The position numbers and the translations under genes were made by a program. A stretch of 63,995 nt of DNA. Origin: Lingula anatina. Lineage: Eukaryota > Brachiopoda > Lingulata > Lingulida > Lingulidae. The notes beneath the pieces are model-generated. The model searched no databases and was not told where the DNA came from. It saw nothing but the letters and a program-made list of their open reading frames with translations. Below are positions 61,344 to 63,995 of this stretch, piece after piece (position 1 is the first letter of the stretch; every line of letters starts with the position of its first letter). Location: assembly GCF_001039355.2 (NCBI RefSeq), contig NW_019773667.1:1-63995 (forward strand). Reading direction: 5' to 3'.

Positions 61344-63722
61344 TTAATGGTAATTATCTGGGTGGGGCTTCTCCTGGTACGCTGGGGGAGCAGGAGCTGG
61401 CCCTGTGGTCACCCCTGGGGGGCAGACTGCATAGTAAGCCACTGGATACTGCCCCTGGGGCACCTGGTAACCCTGGGGGTAGGCCCCTGGGGCACTGGCT
61501 CCAACCCCAACAGGTGCCATGGGAACAAATGCATGTTGACCAGCCTGAAATATAGCATAGCATAATCACAACATGTAATAGAAGTGGATGCGGGTTCTCT
61601 AGTGTACAGTTCTTTAAAGAAAGTCGAAGTTGGTTCACTTCTGTAACAGTAGTGCGTCTCTAAGTGCAACTACTAACCATCAGAAATTATTCTTTTTTTT
61701 TTTACAAACCCAGCTGTGTTGCTGGTGATAAATAGATGAATATATCTCCAAAGATGTAAACTAGAAAAAAATTCACCATATCAAAGCTCATGCCACAGAA
61801 AGCAGTCAATGTTTCTATCACCTGTTCAATTTGGAAATTTTTTAAGCAATGACTGAAGTTGATCATCACTTACCCTTTGTTCTCTGTTCATGCATTTTAA
61901 GTCCATACCAACACAAACCATGGCATAGATCTAAAATTACAACGTAGTCTAATAACAATTAAACCTGTACTATACAGGTTTTAAAATGTCTGAAGTCATA
62001 TTTCTTACGCCTGAATATTCTGAAAGCTTAGTGTAACTTTTCCAATTCAGAGTTTTAAGATAGTTTTAAGAACTTTTTTCAGTAAAAGTACTAGTACCTG
62101 ATGTCAGTATTTATATCAAAATGTACAATGATTTGTAAGTGGGAGAAAATGGCTTTTTCTTGAGGAAAAAATAGATTTGGTGAAATGTTTCAAAGGTTTC
62201 AAAAAAAAAAAAAAAGGTAAAAATTCATGTATAATGTACAGTTAAACACAGGGGAGTCTAGGAGAACATTTTATCTTGCCTGTTATAATGAACACAAGGT
62301 TTAAAATGACTATGCAAGATGAATGTTCTTAAGGGGGGTCCCTCTGAGATCCCTCAATCTCTACGTAACAAACAAAGCGACCATCTCCAAATTGAGGCCA
62401 CTTTCACATCGAGCAGTACATGCAGTTTTCCCTTTGACTGGTCCTATTATTTAACAAATGTTTTTTAACTTTTCTCACAAGACCCATGACACCAATCAAA
62501 ATCAATCCTGTTAACTGGTCGTGTTGAACGTGGATCCTCCATTTAGGTGATTCTCCAACGTAACAGCCAGACTATTAATCTGTCACTTTCTCAAAATGGT
62601 GCGAGACAGGAAAAGGTACCGAGCCAGAAGAAAAGGGTCTAAAGCACACTAGTCTTATAAATACTTACACAAATGCCCAGCACGAGTAATTGTACTGCAA
62701 TTACAGCAACTGTCCATGCTATGCCTGCCGAGGCTGAAATAAACATTCATATTGACAACATCATATTACACACAGATATTCAAATATTCCATCAAGGACC
62801 TGAGGGGGGGGGGGGGGGACAAGTCTTCAAGTACAGGGTCACAGAAAAGGGGTTCAGAGCATAGAAAGGGGCATACATAAGGCACATTAAAGGAGTTAAG
62901 GAGCAGAGACAGGAAAATGAAGGGAGTTTTGGGGCATAATAAGGGGGTAAAGGGGCAACAGAAGGGGGGGCACAGGTAGGGAATGGGTATAAAAACTTCT
63001 CTCTTCTCTCTCTCTCACACACACACACACACATATCAGCAGGCGACGCCGGTGAGTCAGAAACAACAGAACTGCTGTCTCGGTTCCAAAATCAGAAAGG
63101 TTGCTTTATTCAATTTGAATCAGATATTTATTACAGATTACTAGCCGAAATAACATTTTGTCACGTTTATCTCTTTTACTTTGCATTGAGAAACTATGGA
63201 AGATAACTTTCACACACACACCTAATGCATGCCAGCACATCTTTTACTTTTGACTTCATTCAAGTATGTGTGAATAGAATACTTCCACAGTCCCTCAGCT
63301 TTGCACCCAAATAAACCTTATCACACACACACACACACACACACACATTCATGAAAACTCATGAACTCTTCAATTATTAAACCATCAGTGTAGTGCTTTA
63401 TAAAAACATAGCTGACATAATTATGTAACATTATGTATCAACATATCCAATCTCTTAAATTTAACTAGACTAGTTTACTTAAGTATGATATAAATTGATA
63501 TTCCTTTAAAATTTAAGATTATGTGCCAGAGAAATCTCCTTGATACTATTACAACAATAATTCAGGTTTATAATAATATTTCAATTTTTTCACACAAATG
63601 TAAAAAAAAAACTTCCCTTGGAACTTACTCAAAACTACAGTCATGTAAAAACATTGGAACAACATTAAGAAACACTGCAAGCCAGTAGCCACAAACCAGG
63701 GGATGTAGAACGTTTTCTTTCT
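61344..63722 (-). CDS. Second four-transmembrane protein with PPxY tail (3' part)
   Basis: Minus-strand exons 63722-63629, 62733-62669, 61930-61874 and 61544-61344 (TAA at 61346-61344), GT-AG, phases 0/1/0/0, giving 138 C-terminal residues. The first exon reads RKKTFYIPWFVATGLQCFLM (third membrane segment), the second SAGIAWTVAVIAVQLLVLGI (fourth), the third IYAMVCVGMDLKCMNREQR. The last exon is a Pro/Gln/Tyr-rich tail (GAYPQGYQVPQGQYPVAYY) ending PPAYQEKPHPDNYH, with a PPAY WW-ligand motif. Exon order, phases and motifs match the last four exons of the plus-strand gene at 21585-25252 (LPWV, VIWGII, IYALLCVG, PPPY), so this is its paralogue. The 5' exons lie right of the window. Cellular role unknown. 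Confidence 0.85.
63003..63034 (+). repeat. (CT)n(CA)n microsatellite
   Basis: Short CT run followed by CA run, in an intron of the minus-strand tetraspan gene. A separate (CA)n lies at 63322-63347. Confidence 0.9.
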
Positions 63723-63825
63723 CTGAAAAAATTTTGAAATCAAGATCCTCAACCATCTTAGAAGTATATCAATAATTAACTTCAATTATTACTCATGAAA
63801 GATTTAGCCTATTTACTATGTATAA

Positions 63826-63995
63826 CTAGAGGATCAGAGAGGCGATACCGCCTCCGAATATTGTACCACCAGCTGGAGCAAGCGCATTCGTATAGACCCC
63901 CACATACACAAAATAAGGGACACAGCCACCAGTTTTGTGCTTGACAAGCTGTAAAAATGCAATCAACAAGAATTTTTTAACTTTTGAAAAAAATA
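63826..63995 (-). mobile_element. Helitron-like repeat, copy B (runs off the window)
   Basis: Read on minus, the end is GGAGGCGGTATCGCCTCTC then TGATCCTCTAG followed by host TT, identical over more than 30 bases to the right end of copy A at 4107. Directly inside it, TTGTACCACCAG (63860-63871, plus strand) equals the left start of copy A. The full family may therefore have the hairpin at both ends, with copy A missing its left one. The rest is cut by the window edge. Confidence 0.65.

Noticed and set aside
61354-61638. Other-frame open reading frames over the last exon of the second tetraspan gene
   Set aside because: They are shadows of the GC-rich, Pro/Gln-coding minus-strand exon 61344-61544.
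1-63995. tRNA, rRNA, CRISPR, operon, ribosome-binding-site or phage features
   Set aside because: Nothing of this kind was seen; gene structure is that of an animal nuclear genome with spliced genes.

Overview
This is a stretch of animal (metazoan) nuclear genome. Genes are split into many short exons with GT-AG introns of a few hundred bases to several kilobases. The DNA is AT-rich and full of microsatellites, small inverted-repeat elements and one assembly gap (684 N). The gene set (SAP130, a CYP4 P450, a VMO1-like secreted protein, two insect/mollusc-type four-transmembrane proteins, an EGF-repeat receptor) fits a protostome. I favour a lophotrochozoan, most likely a mollusc, but the species cannot be read from the sequence.

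Layout, left to right. (1) 1-5149, plus: the last ten coding exons of SAP130, a Sin3/HDAC corepressor subunit. (2) 6924-19790, plus: a complete CYP4-family (CYP4F-like) cytochrome P450 with 12 exon positions. Position 2 is occupied by four alternative exons. (3) 21585-25252, plus: a complete seven-exon gene for a 232-residue four-transmembrane protein with a PPxY tail. (4) 27152-29622, minus: a three-exon VMO1 (vitelline membrane outer layer 1) gene. It carries a nonsense codon and a repeat-expansion frameshift, and a transposon with a RecQ-like helicase fragment sits in its first intron. (5) 29623-33644: repeat-rich intergenic DNA. (6) 33645-57873, plus: a complete ten-exon gene for a secreted-then-membrane-anchored protein with a Thr-rich mucin-like stalk, seven EGF repeats, one transmembrane helix and a short tail. 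(7) 61344-63722, minus: the 3' part of a second four-transmembrane gene, paralogous to item 3 and convergent with item 6. (8) The right edge carries an inverted copy of a repeat also found in a SAP130 intron.

The most notable system is the P450 exon array. Each of the four second exons starts in phase 0 and ends in phase 1, and exon 3 can only be read from phase 1. Including exactly one cassette keeps the frame; including none or two breaks it. As I recall it, human CYP4F3 switches substrate by exchanging mutually exclusive exons at the same protein position, so this gene looks like a four-way version of that switch. A near-perfect inverted repeat of about 1.5 kb with 580-base arms lies between the last cassette and exon 3 and would fold the pre-mRNA right beside the choice point.

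The genes do not form one pathway. All calls come from hand translation and splice-site reading; no database search was run.
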